From Gordonia sp. OPL2 (lineage in GTDB: Bacteria > Actinomycetota > Actinomycetes > Mycobacteriales > Mycobacteriaceae): a DNA stretch of 64,000 nt. Shown piece after piece: positions 35,717-43,420 of the stretch. Where the stretch lies: assembly GCF_003797825.1 (NCBI RefSeq), contig NZ_RKME01000001.1:372001-436000 (forward strand), read 5' to 3'. The notes beneath the pieces are model-generated. The model did no database searches. It saw nothing but the letters and a program-made list of their open reading frames with translations, and was not told the origin of the DNA. Positions within the stretch are counted from its first letter, which is position 1. Every line of letters begins with the position of its first letter. Both the position numbers and the translations under genes were made by a program.

Positions 35717-36904
35717 TCAGCGCGGAAGGTCGGCCGCCGTGGCCGGTTCGACCATCGGTGCGTTGTTCATCGCGTGCCGGAACTCGCTGGACGCGTCGTA
35801 CACCTTTCGTTTCAGGCGATTGATCGAGCCGAGGGGCCGATGTGCGGTGATGCAGCGCCAGGAGTTGAACGACAGGACATCGTCGCCGTAGGCGCGGCGC
35901 TCCGGTGTGTACGGATCCTGGCGGGGGAACCGGATGACCGCGACCGCACGATGCGGGGATTCCTCCTCCGGCCAGTCGACGGTCGCGTCCTCGATCGGCA
36001 TGGTGCGCAGATCGGTGCACAGCTGCACCCGGAGTTCGTATTCGGCGTCGTGCTCGGCAAAGAAGTCGACGACCATGTCCTGGAGCGCGTTGACGCCGTC
36101 CCGGTCGTCGGTCGGCTGCCCGGCCAGTGCGTGCACCTCCGGCGATCGCGGCGCGTAGAGCATCCGGCACACGTGATCGCCGTAGCGCAGCGGCGCCGAA
36201 CTGTAGAAGGTGTCGCCGAGGATGTGGGTGTTGCGGCGGACGAACACGGCCAGTGTCTCGGGCAACGGTCGCAGCCGGTGGACGCGGGCGAGGACCTCGC
36301 TGGCCACGTCGATCACCCGGTCCGGGAGCCAGGCGAGCAGGATCGCGAGCGGGATCCCCTTCCGGAGATAGGCGCGGGCGTCGGCGAAGAGGAACTCCCG
36401 GTGCGTCACGAAGATGAAGTCCTGGGTGACCGCGTGATCGTCGGGGAGGACCTTGTCGGTGGGGTCGACGCCGATGACCTTGATGCCCAGCCCGCGGACG
36501 CCGCGGATCTGATCGCTGCGGATGACGCCCGAGGTGGTCGACAGTCGTGCGATGACCGGGTAGGTCCCCGGGGCGGCGAACAGCCCCTGGGCGAGTTCTT
36601 CGGGCAGATCACCGAGCACCTCGAGTTCACCGATCAGAATTCCGTGGCTCTTCGCATGCGCATCACGCAGTCCGCGTTTGTGTTTCCGGTAGGCGCGCAC
36701 ATTGTTGCCGCGCAGCTTGGCCACCATCGCATCGAAGATCTCCTCTTCGTCGTTCGCGGGTTGCTCGATCCCGGGCCAGTACTCGACATAGGACGAACGT
36801 GATGCGGACGGAGGTGATGAGGACGGAGGTGATGAGGACGGAGGTGATGCGGACGGAGGTGATGCGGACGGAGGTGATGAGGACATGGTTCGACGCTCTC
36901 TCAT
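35717..36904 (-). CDS. Catalase-fold family protein (allene-oxide-synthase-like), low-complexity N terminus
   Basis: A 395-residue protein distantly related to catalase. After a Ser/Pro/Ala repeat (residues about 7-36), the segment KRGLRDAHAKSHG parallels the catalase distal-His region, and YPVIARLSTTSG and GVRGLGIKVIGVD match the catalase barrel. The catalase proximal Tyr motif (R-x-F-x-Y-x-D) is not visible; the C terminus reads FNSWRCITAHRPLGSINR instead. Such proteins, including coral allene oxide synthase and small catalase-related hemoproteins, often sit next to heme peroxidases or lipoxygenases and rework fatty acid hydroperoxides. Its ATG lies one base after the peroxidase stop (TGATATG), so the pair is translationally coupled. 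Activity is inferred from context. Confidence 0.8.
   Translation of the reverse strand: MRERRTMSSSPPSASPPSASPPSSSPPSSSPPSASRSSYVEYWPGIEQPANDEEEIFDAMVAKLRGNNVRAYRKHKRGLRDAHAKSHGILIGELEVLGDLPEELAQGLFAAPGTYPVIARLSTTSGVIRSDQIRGVRGLGIKVIGVDPTDKVLPDDHAVTQDFIFVTHREFLFADARAYLRKGIPLAILLAWLPDRVIDVASEVLARVHRLRPLPETLAVFVRRNTHILGDTFYSSAPLRYGDHVCRMLYAPRSPEVHALAGQPTDDRDGVNALQDMVVDFFAEHDAEYELRVQLCTDLRTMPIEDATVDWPEEESPHRAVAVIRFPRQDPYTPERRAYGDDVLSFNSWRCITAHRPLGSINRLKRKVYDASSEFRHAMNNAPMVEPATAADLPR
36801..36885. repeat. 15-bp minisatellite inside the catalase-like gene
   Basis: The unit GATG(C/A)GGACGGAGGT is repeated head to tail five times plus a partial sixth copy, the only variation being C or A at one position. 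On the coding (minus) strand each unit encodes Ser-Pro-Pro-Ser-Ala or Ser-Pro-Pro-Ser-Ser. The length is a multiple of three, so gain or loss of units would keep the frame. Confidence 0.95.
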
Positions 36905-36905
36905 A

Positions 36906-38753
36906 TCAGGGGGCCGGCCACGGGGCGAACGGGTTCGCGACGTGGCGCAGGGTCGGGGCGAGGGTGGGGAAGTGGCGCAGGAGAACCGATCTCATCGAAT
37001 TGTCCCGCACCCACGACATACCCACCTCGGTGTAGACCTCGGGCCGGAAATCGGCGGTCAGGAACCGGTCGCCGGAGATCCGGCGGGATGCCATCAGGAT
37101 GAACACGCGGAAGGCGGTGTCGCTGAAGCCGAATCCGGCGGGTTTGGGTTCGGCGTACAGTCCGACCAACAGGTCGACGTCGTCGACGTCGCGATACACC
37201 GCGGCGAGCTCGGCGGCGGTCTCCTCGTCGCCGGTCAGTTCGACGAACGAGCCGGCCACCGGCAGCCGGAAGGCCCGCCGGAACGCGTTGTACCGCGGCA
37301 CACCCCGCTCACGGCTGCGCAGCACGTCGACGGTACCGAGATCCATCAGCGAACCATCGAGTCGGCGCAGTGTCCGCAGTGCCTCGGGGAAGTTGTGCAG
37401 ATCGAGTGCGCCGGGGTGGGCGCGCCCGAAGGAGTACAGCAGGTCGGGCATCGGGTACTCCGCCATCAGTTCCCGGACCCGGGTGTCCGGCACCGCGTCG
37501 GTCAGCAGCTCGTCGAGCCGATGCGAGGCCACTTCCCGATCGGTGTCCGCCCGGCGGATGATGACCTCGTCGGGCATCAGCGGGTGCATCCGGTACACCG
37601 CCACGAACTCCTCGGTCAGCGAGTAGGGCACTCCGTGGAACTCCGTCGCGCCGCCGGGGATCCCGGAGAGCACCTCACTGGTGAACAGCCGGCCCGACCG
37701 CTTCGCCACCCGCTCGCCGAGCAGTCCGTACCAGTTCCCGCGCATCGCGGCGACCGTTGTCGGGTGGGCGATGATCGCGGGCGTCCAGTCGACCGTGTGG
37801 ATCTTGGCCATCAGCGCGGTGTTCACCAGTCGGGCGGTGTCGTAGAGCTGTTGATCGTCCATCGAGGGGTAGGCGGACCGCAGTCGACGACAGATGGAGT
37901 TGTGCTCGGCCAGGAACAGTGCGTGCAACAGACCGAGACCCAACCAGAAGTTCCCCGCCGGGCCGGTTCGCTCGAGTCCGGCCTCGGCGGCCGGCGGCGG
38001 CAGGCCGTCGTCGAGGATCGTGATCTCACCGCCCTCGAGACGACGCATCGCCGTCGCCTGTTCGGCTGTGGCTCCGTAGATCTGCGAGGCGTCCCACCAA
38101 TGGGTGTCCCGATTGGGGTAGGTGGGTGTAGCACCGGTCGATCCCGGACACGATCGCGTGCGCGGAACCGACATCCGGTCGGATGGCCACGGGCCCCCGG
38201 GCTCCGTCGGGATCTCGATGGCGTCGTCGGCGTCGAAGTGGCTCATCCAGTCGTGCACCTCGAACTGAATCCAGGCGGCGGCGAGCAGGTTCAGTGAGGT
38301 GGCGGGCCGAAACGTCCTGCGGGCCAGCAGTTCGTTACTGATCGTGCGCGGCGACGGGGTGAGCAGGACGGGCGCGGTCTCGGGTGCGGTGTCGTCGAGC
38401 GGGATGTTGCGGCCGAAGAGTGCGCCCTGCGCGCCCATACGTGCCGACGCCACGTCGTTGAACGTGCCGTCGATCGTCCGCGCCCGGGTTGTCGGCGGCG
38501 GAGCCGGGTCGTCGGGATCGGCGGGATGCGGCCCCGCATCGAACAGGTTGAGCTCGCGCATCCGGCTGCGCAGTCCCACGAGGACGGCGAGTCCGACGGG
38601 CAGCGGCAGCGAATGCCACCCGCGGCGGCGATCCACGGACTCGGCGGCGCCGGCCAGGATGCGGGCGAGTCGTCGTCGGCGTCCCGGCGAGACGCCGGGG
38701 TCGGTCGGGTTGTCGGCAATGAGTCCGGTGATCGATCGGATCACTGCGGCCAT
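36906..38753 (-). CDS. Animal-type heme peroxidase / fatty-acid dioxygenase-like (cyclooxygenase superfamily)
   Basis: A 615-residue member of the peroxidase-cyclooxygenase superfamily. WIQFEVHDWMSHFDAD carries the distal His, HWWDASQIYGATAEQ and LFLAEHNSICRRL follow. EEFVAVYRMHPLMPDE contains a Tyr three residues before the proximal His, the same spacing as the catalytic Tyr and heme His of prostaglandin synthase and alpha-dioxygenase. That favours a radical fatty-acid oxygenase over a simple peroxidase. No signal peptide is clear. The ATG at 38753 has GGAGGT 5 nt upstream. It is first of a unit with the catalase-like protein and LuxR-type regulator. Confidence 0.87.
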   Translation of the reverse strand: MAAVIRSITGLIADNPTDPGVSPGRRRRLARILAGAAESVDRRRGWHSLPLPVGLAVLVGLRSRMRELNLFDAGPHPADPDDPAPPPTTRARTIDGTFNDVASARMGAQGALFGRNIPLDDTAPETAPVLLTPSPRTISNELLARRTFRPATSLNLLAAAWIQFEVHDWMSHFDADDAIEIPTEPGGPWPSDRMSVPRTRSCPGSTGATPTYPNRDTHWWDASQIYGATAEQATAMRRLEGGEITILDDGLPPPAAEAGLERTGPAGNFWLGLGLLHALFLAEHNSICRRLRSAYPSMDDQQLYDTARLVNTALMAKIHTVDWTPAIIAHPTTVAAMRGNWYGLLGERVAKRSGRLFTSEVLSGIPGGATEFHGVPYSLTEEFVAVYRMHPLMPDEVIIRRADTDREVASHRLDELLTDAVPDTRVRELMAEYPMPDLLYSFGRAHPGALDLHNFPEALRTLRRLDGSLMDLGTVDVLRSRERGVPRYNAFRRAFRLPVAGSFVELTGDEETAAELAAVYRDVDDVDLLVGLYAEPKPAGFGFSDTAFRVFILMASRRISGDRFLTADFRPEVYTEVGMSWVRDNSMRSVLLRHFPTLAPTLRHVANPFAPWPAP

Positions 38754-38882
38754 GGCACCTCCGTCTGGGGGCAGAAGAGTGAGCTGAGCAGGACAGACAC
38801 AGAGCGGGTGAGGGCCGGACACCGCCGTGGCGGGGTCGGCCGGACCTGCGCATCAAGTATGTCGGCTCCCGAGGGGATCCGG

Positions 38883-38959
38883 CACGAGTAGCGGACTACC
38901 CGAATCGACACACACCGACCGCGCAGCCGGTCGCGGAAGTGGGGTAGTGGCTACTCGTG
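38883..38959. promoter_or_regulatory. Nested inverted repeat in the divergent region before the heme peroxidase
   Basis: CACGAGTAGCGGACTACCC (38883-38901) is almost exactly reversed by GGGTAGTGGCTACTCGTG (38942-38959). Inside the 40-base loop, GACCG (38917-38921) pairs with CGGTC (38928-38932). The element lies 130 bases upstream of the peroxidase ATG and 82 bases upstream of the gene at 39042. It could be a paired operator or a structured RNA. The rest of the 288-base gap (38754-39041) shows no gene. Confidence 0.6.
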
Positions 38960-39041
38960 GCAGAACCGTCGCCACCGGCGACGATGTCTCCGGGGCACGG
39001 AAAGACCGTGGGTCAGCAATCTCTCGACTCGGAAGGCAGGT

Positions 39042-39782
39042 GTGGTGATCCCACCGATTGCGCTCAAGATCAATCTCGACGCCGACATCGCGAACGCCGT
39101 GTCGGCCCTCATCCCGCCCGCCGCGAACCCCATCCGGCGGAACATCTGGTTCGCCGAGGCACACCCCGGCATCGATGGGAGTACGACCCCGCTGCTCTCG
39201 AGTCGGCTCATCATCAGGATCCGCAGCGGCGATCAGGACGACATCAGCGTCAAGCTGCGACCCTGCACGACCGCCGAGCTGCCGGACCGGTGGAGCCGCG
39301 AGTTCGTGGACGGCGACGCCCGCTACCGGATCGAGGCCGACTGGAGCGGACCACAGCGACTCCTCGCGGCGTCCGTCGTGAGCGGCCGGCCCGCAGGGTC
39401 CATGGCCGCGCAGATCACGGGGACGGACCCGGTGTCGCTGCTCGATGCGACGCAACGTCAGTTCGTCGTCGCGTGCACGGCAGGCGGGGTACCGATCGAC
39501 CATCTCGTCGCCATCGGCCCGATCGCGTCGATGACATGGCCGGACATCGACCTCGACGGTGCCCCGGTGACGGTCGAGAGATGGACGATCGCCGATCTCG
39601 ACATGCTCGAGGTGACGATGCGGCTGCGCCCGCGACCGGCCGACACCACGGCCGGCTTCGAGACCTTCGCATCGGCCCGCTTGTCCGACCTCGAGAACAC
39701 CGTCTGCGCGCGCGGCGCGCAGATCTGCGCCATGAGCAAGACAGCGCGGGTGTTGCACACCTTCGGAGGATCGGGCGGCTGA
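39042..39782 (+). CDS. Hypothetical protein
   Basis: A 246-residue soluble protein I cannot place. It starts at GTG 39042 (or GTG 39045) after a GGAAGG run about 9 nt upstream. The middle reads as alternating strands with conserved-looking charged residues (RLIIRIRSGDQDDISVKLRP; YRIEADWSGPQRLLAASVV), a pattern loosely reminiscent of the CYTH tunnel fold, but the ExExK signature is absent. Two cysteines occur near the C terminus. It is divergent from the heme peroxidase and shares the inverted-repeat region with it; the AraC gene follows after 55 bases. No membrane segment or signal is seen. Confidence 0.6.
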   Translation: MVIPPIALKINLDADIANAVSALIPPAANPIRRNIWFAEAHPGIDGSTTPLLSSRLIIRIRSGDQDDISVKLRPCTTAELPDRWSREFVDGDARYRIEADWSGPQRLLAASVVSGRPAGSMAAQITGTDPVSLLDATQRQFVVACTAGGVPIDHLVAIGPIASMTWPDIDLDGAPVTVERWTIADLDMLEVTMRLRPRPADTTAGFETFASARLSDLENTVCARGAQICAMSKTARVLHTFGGSGG

Positions 39783-39837
39783 TCGGTGGGGCCCCGACGA
39801 CCTGGGCATCGTCGGAGACACGTGGCACGATCTCTGT

Positions 39838-40275
39838 GTGGCCACCGCTTCGGACGACGACCGACGACTCCGGGACCTCACGCGCCTGCGTCGGGTACGC
39901 GATCGCATCGACCGGGAGTACGCCGAACCACTCGACGTCGAGTCACTCGCCCGTGGCGCCCACATGTCGGCCGGACATCTCAGCCGCGAGTTCCGCCGCG
40001 TGTACGGGGAGTCGCCCTACTCGTATCTGATGACCCGACGGATCGAGCGCGCGATGACGCTCCTGCGCCGAGGCGACCTGAGCGTCACCGATGTCTGCTT
40101 CGCCGTCGGCTGTTCCTCGCTGGGCACCTTCAGCACCCGATTCACCGAGCTGGTCGGGATGCCGCCGAGTGAGTACCGCGTCCACCATGCCGATGCGACG
40201 GTCGGCATCCCGGCGTGCCTCGCCAAACAGGTCACCAGACCGATCAGGAATCGAGAAGCGTCGGCCGGTCGGTGA
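39838..40275 (+). CDS. AraC-family regulator, DNA-binding domain only
   Basis: A 145-residue protein consisting almost wholly of an AraC/XylS DNA-binding domain. First helix-turn-helix: LDVESLARGAHMSAGHLSRE; connecting segment PYSYLMTRRIERAMTLLRR. The second is LSVTDVCFAVGCSSLGTFST, then the signature F-x-E-x-x-G-x-x-P-S-E-Y. No ligand-binding domain is present, so activity may be set by expression or partner contact. GTG start at 39838. The VOC gene follows 17 bases downstream, an arrangement seen often in actinobacteria, so it probably controls that gene. Confidence 0.88.
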   Translation: MATASDDDRRLRDLTRLRRVRDRIDREYAEPLDVESLARGAHMSAGHLSREFRRVYGESPYSYLMTRRIERAMTLLRRGDLSVTDVCFAVGCSSLGTFSTRFTELVGMPPSEYRVHHADATVGIPACLAKQVTRPIRNREASAGR

Positions 40276-40279
40276 CCTC

Positions 40280-40285
40280 TAGCGT
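40280..40285 (+). promoter_or_regulatory. -10 element TAGCGT for the VOC gene (leaderless)
   Basis: TAGCGT is followed by 7 nt and the ATG at 40293. It lies just after the AraC stop codon, so the VOC gene may have its own leaderless transcript, and this decides 40293 over the in-frame ATG at 40287. Confidence 0.5.
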
Positions 40286-40292
40286 GATGTCC

Positions 40293-40703
40293 ATGAACAT
40301 CACCATCCACTACGCCTTCCTTCCGCAGACCGATCCGGAGGCCACCCTGGCCTTCTACCGCGACACCCTCGGCTTCGAGGTCCGCAACGACGTCGGCTAC
40401 GAGGGGATGCGCTGGCTCACCGTCGGCCCACCCGGACAGCCGGGCACATCGATCGTGCTGCACCCGCCGGCCGCGGATCCCGGGATCAGCGACGAGGAGC
40501 GCCGCACCATTCTGGAGTTGATCGCCAAGGGCAGCTACGGCGCGCTCACCCTGGGCACCGACGACATCGACGGATTGTTCGAACGGCTCGAGGCCGGCGG
40601 CGCCGAGGTGCTGCAGGAACCGACCGACCAACCGTACGGTGTCCGCGACTGCGCGTTCCGCGATCCGTCCGGCAATCTCCTCCGAATCAACCAACTGTCC
40701 TGA
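40293..40703 (+). CDS. VOC family protein (glyoxalase-like)
   Basis: A 136-residue single-domain VOC protein: ITIHYAFLPQTDPEATLAFY, DTLGFEVRNDVGYEGMRWLT and the LTLGTDDIDGLFERLEAGG segment. The C-terminal VRDCAFRDPSGNLLRINQL is standard for the family, with Glu/His metal ligands at the usual places being partly replaced. It follows an AraC regulator. Possible roles are lactoylglutathione-type lyase, metal-dependent dioxygenase or drug binding; none can be chosen. The start at 40293 is set by the -10 element. Confidence 0.85.
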   Translation: MNITIHYAFLPQTDPEATLAFYRDTLGFEVRNDVGYEGMRWLTVGPPGQPGTSIVLHPPAADPGISDEERRTILELIAKGSYGALTLGTDDIDGLFERLEAGGAEVLQEPTDQPYGVRDCAFRDPSGNLLRINQLS

Positions 40704-40866
40704 CCCGCAGGCGAATCCATGTGCAGATTCCGCGAGGGGCTCGTCTTCGCAGATGCGTTGACGCCGTACCGGCCGAGAGCGGCCGCCGCGATGGAAGATC
40801 TGGTTGGATCGGAGCCACCGGCACCGCAGTTCGATCACGCAGACCAGCCGAACGGACGGAGACACC

Positions 40867-43296
40867 ATGAGCACGGCCGCCACCACGAAGACAACCGGCA
40901 GGACGACGCGGAAGGCGTCGGCGACCGCGCGCGGAGCGCGTGACGGCCACGTCGCCGACAGCCATGACCTGATCCGTGTCCACGGGGCCCGCGAGAACAA
41001 CCTCTCCGACGTCAGTCTCGAGATCCCGAAACGTCGGCTGACCGTGTTCACCGGGGTCTCCGGCTCCGGGAAGAGTTCGCTGGTCTTCAGCACCATCGCG
41101 GCGGAGTCGCAGCGGATGATCAACGAGACCTACAGCGCGTTCGTGCAGGGTTTCATGCCCAACCTCGGCAGACCCGACGTGGATGTGCTCGAAGGACTCA
41201 CCACCGCGATCATCGTCGACCAGGAGCGCATGGGCGCCAATCCCCGGTCCACCGTCGGGACGGCCACCGACGCGAACGCGATGTTGCGAATCCTGTTCAG
41301 TCGACTCGGCAAGCCCTATATCGGTTCACCGCAGGCATTCTCGTTCAACGTGGCCTCCATCAGCGGGGCCGGCGCCGTCACCATCGAGAAAGCCGGCCGC
41401 ACCGTCAAGGAACGTCGCAGCTTCTCGATCACGGGCGGCATGTGCCCGCGCTGCGAGGGTCGCGGTGCGGTGTCCGACTTCGATCTCACCGCGCTCTATG
41501 ACGACTCGAAGTCGCTGAACGAGGGCGCCCTCACGATCCCCGGCTACAGCATGGAGGGCTGGTACGGCCGCATCTACCGCGGATGCGGTTGGTTCGACCC
41601 GGACAAGCCGATCAAGAAGTACACCAAGCGCGAGCTGAACGATCTCCTCTACAAGGAGTCGACCAAGATCAAGGTCGAAGGGGTCAATCTCACCTATCTC
41701 GGCCTGATCCCGCAGATCCAGAAGTCGTTCCTGTCCAAGGATCGTGAGGCCATGCAGCCGCACATCCGCGCCTTCGTCGACCGCGCGATCACGTTCACGA
41801 CCTGCCCCGAGTGCGACGGCACCCGGCTGGCGGAGACGGCGCGTTCGTCGAAGATCAAGGGCAAGAACATCGCCGACGTGTGTGCCATGCAGATCAGCGA
41901 TCTGGCCGACTGGGTGCGCGGACTGGACGAACCGTCCGTCGGTCCGTTGCTGACCACCCTCGGTGAGACTCTCGACTCCTTCGTCGAGATCGGTCTCGGC
42001 TATCTCTCGCTCGACCGACCCGCGGGGACGCTGTCCGGGGGAGAAGCGCAGCGCACCAAGCTGATCCGTCATCTCGGGTCGTCGCTCACCGACGTCACCT
42101 ACGTGTTCGACGAGCCGTCCATCGGTCTGCACCCGCACGACATCGATCGGATGAACGATCTGCTCCTCGCGCTGCGCGACAAGGGCAACACCGTGCTCGT
42201 CGTCGAGCACAAACCCGAGGTCATCGCCATCGCCGATCATGTCGTCGACCTGGGACCGCGAGCGGGAACCGAGGGCGGCCAGATCGTGTTCGAGGGCACC
42301 GTGGACGGGCTGCGAGGCAGCGACACACTCACCGGACGTCACCTCGACGACCGCGCCTCGCTGAAGGATTCGGTGCGGGAATCGACCGGCGCCCTGGAGA
42401 TACGCGGCGCCTGCACCCACAATCTCCGCGACGTCGACGTCGACATCCCGCTCGGGGTGCTCGTGGTGGTGACCGGGGTCGCGGGCTCCGGCAAGAGTTC
42501 ACTGATCGACGGTTCGGTCTCCCGCCGCGACGACGTCGTCTCCATCGATCAGGGTGCGATCAAGGGGTCCCGGCGGAGCAACCCGGCCACCTACACCGGG
42601 TTGCTCGACCCGATCCGCAAGGCGTTCGCCAAGGCCAACGGAGTCAAACCAGGCCTGTTCAGCGCCAATTCCGAAGGGGCCTGCCCCAACTGCAACGGCG
42701 CCGGGGTCATCTACTCGGACCTGGCGATGATGTCGGGCGTCGCCACACCGTGCGAGGTGTGCGACGGCAAGCGGTTCTCGGCGGAGGTGCTCGACTACAC
42801 CTTCGGCGGCAAGGACATCAGCGAGGTGCTGACCATGTCGGTCGCCCAGGCCGAGGAGTTCTTCTCCGACGGCGACGCCAGACTCCCCGCCGCGCACAAG
42901 ATCCTCGTGCGGCTCCGAGACGTCGGCCTCGGCTACCTGACGATCGGTCAGCCGCTGACGACCCTGTCGGGTGGTGAGCGGCAGCGGCTGAAGCTGGCCG
43001 CGCAGATGGGCGACAAAGGAGATGTGTACGTGCTCGACGAGCCGACCACGGGTCTGCACCTCGCCGATGTCGAACAACTCCTCGAACTCCTCGACCGGCT
43101 GGTCGACTCGGGCAAGTCCGTCATCGTCATCGAGCATCACCAGGCGGTGATGGCGCACGCGGACTGGATCGTCGACCTCGGTCCGGGTGCGGGCCACGAC
43201 GGCGGCAGCATCGTCTTCGAGGGCACTCCGGCCGACCTCGTCGCGGACCGCGCGACGGTGACCGGCAAACATCTCGCAGAGTATGTGGGCGCATGA
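40867..43296 (+). CDS. UvrA-like ABC ATPase (class II, UvrB-binding region absent)
   Basis: An 809-residue twin-ABC protein of the UvrA type. Both Walker A loops are intact ([28 protein letters not shown]), as are the signature motifs ([26 protein letters not shown]) and Walker B segments ([28 protein letters not shown]). Zinc cysteines are [24 protein letters not shown] and CEVCDGKR. Canonical UvrA is about 950 residues; here the stretch after [18 protein letters not shown] is short and the UvrB-binding domain appears missing. Relatives of this form include self-resistance factors such as DrrC. Starts at ATG 40867 with CGGAG upstream. Confidence 0.9.
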   Translation: MSTAATTKTTGRTTRKASATARGARDGHVADSHDLIRVHGARENNLSDVSLEIPKRRLTVFTGVSGSGKSSLVFSTIAAESQRMINETYSAFVQGFMPNLGRPDVDVLEGLTTAIIVDQERMGANPRSTVGTATDANAMLRILFSRLGKPYIGSPQAFSFNVASISGAGAVTIEKAGRTVKERRSFSITGGMCPRCEGRGAVSDFDLTALYDDSKSLNEGALTIPGYSMEGWYGRIYRGCGWFDPDKPIKKYTKRELNDLLYKESTKIKVEGVNLTYLGLIPQIQKSFLSKDREAMQPHIRAFVDRAITFTTCPECDGTRLAETARSSKIKGKNIADVCAMQISDLADWVRGLDEPSVGPLLTTLGETLDSFVEIGLGYLSLDRPAGTLSGGEAQRTKLIRHLGSSLTDVTYVFDEPSIGLHPHDIDRMNDLLLALRDKGNTVLVVEHKPEVIAIADHVVDLGPRAGTEGGQIVFEGTVDGLRGSDTLTGRHLDDRASLKDSVRESTGALEIRGACTHNLRDVDVDIPLGVLVVVTGVAGSGKSSLIDGSVSRRDDVVSIDQGAIKGSRRSNPATYTGLLDPIRKAFAKANGVKPGLFSANSEGACPNCNGAGVIYSDLAMMSGVATPCEVCDGKRFSAEVLDYTFGGKDISEVLTMSVAQAEEFFSDGDARLPAAHKILVRLRDVGLGYLTIGQPLTTLSGGERQRLKLAAQMGDKGDVYVLDEPTTGLHLADVEQLLELLDRLVDSGKSVIVIEHHQAVMAHADWIVDLGPGAGHDGGSIVFEGTPADLVADRATVTGKHLAEYVGA

Positions 43297-43332
43297 AAAC
43301 CCGTTTCTGAGGACACGCGTTTCCATCAGTCG

Positions 43333-43370
43333 TAGACTCATCGTTGGAACATCTGTCACAATTCGTTCCA
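43333..43370. promoter_or_regulatory. Possible promoter and operator before the P450 gene
   Basis: A TAGACT -10-like hexamer at 43333-43338 is followed by TGGAAC (43345-43350) and its reverse complement GTTCCA (43365-43370), 14 bases apart. The repeat would overlap the transcription start, as for a repressor site. The -35 region is weak and no dedicated repressor gene is adjacent. Confidence 0.35.
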
Positions 43371-43420
43371 TTGGTGCTCGCAGCCCGATGAGCACCTCGA
43401 CGTGTGGGGAGAGTGCAACG

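Noticed and set aside
36799..37035. Plus-strand frame reading a Met-Arg-Thr-Glu-Val repeat over the minisatellite
   Set aside because: It is only the opposite strand of the repeat inside the catalase-like gene; it has no further support.
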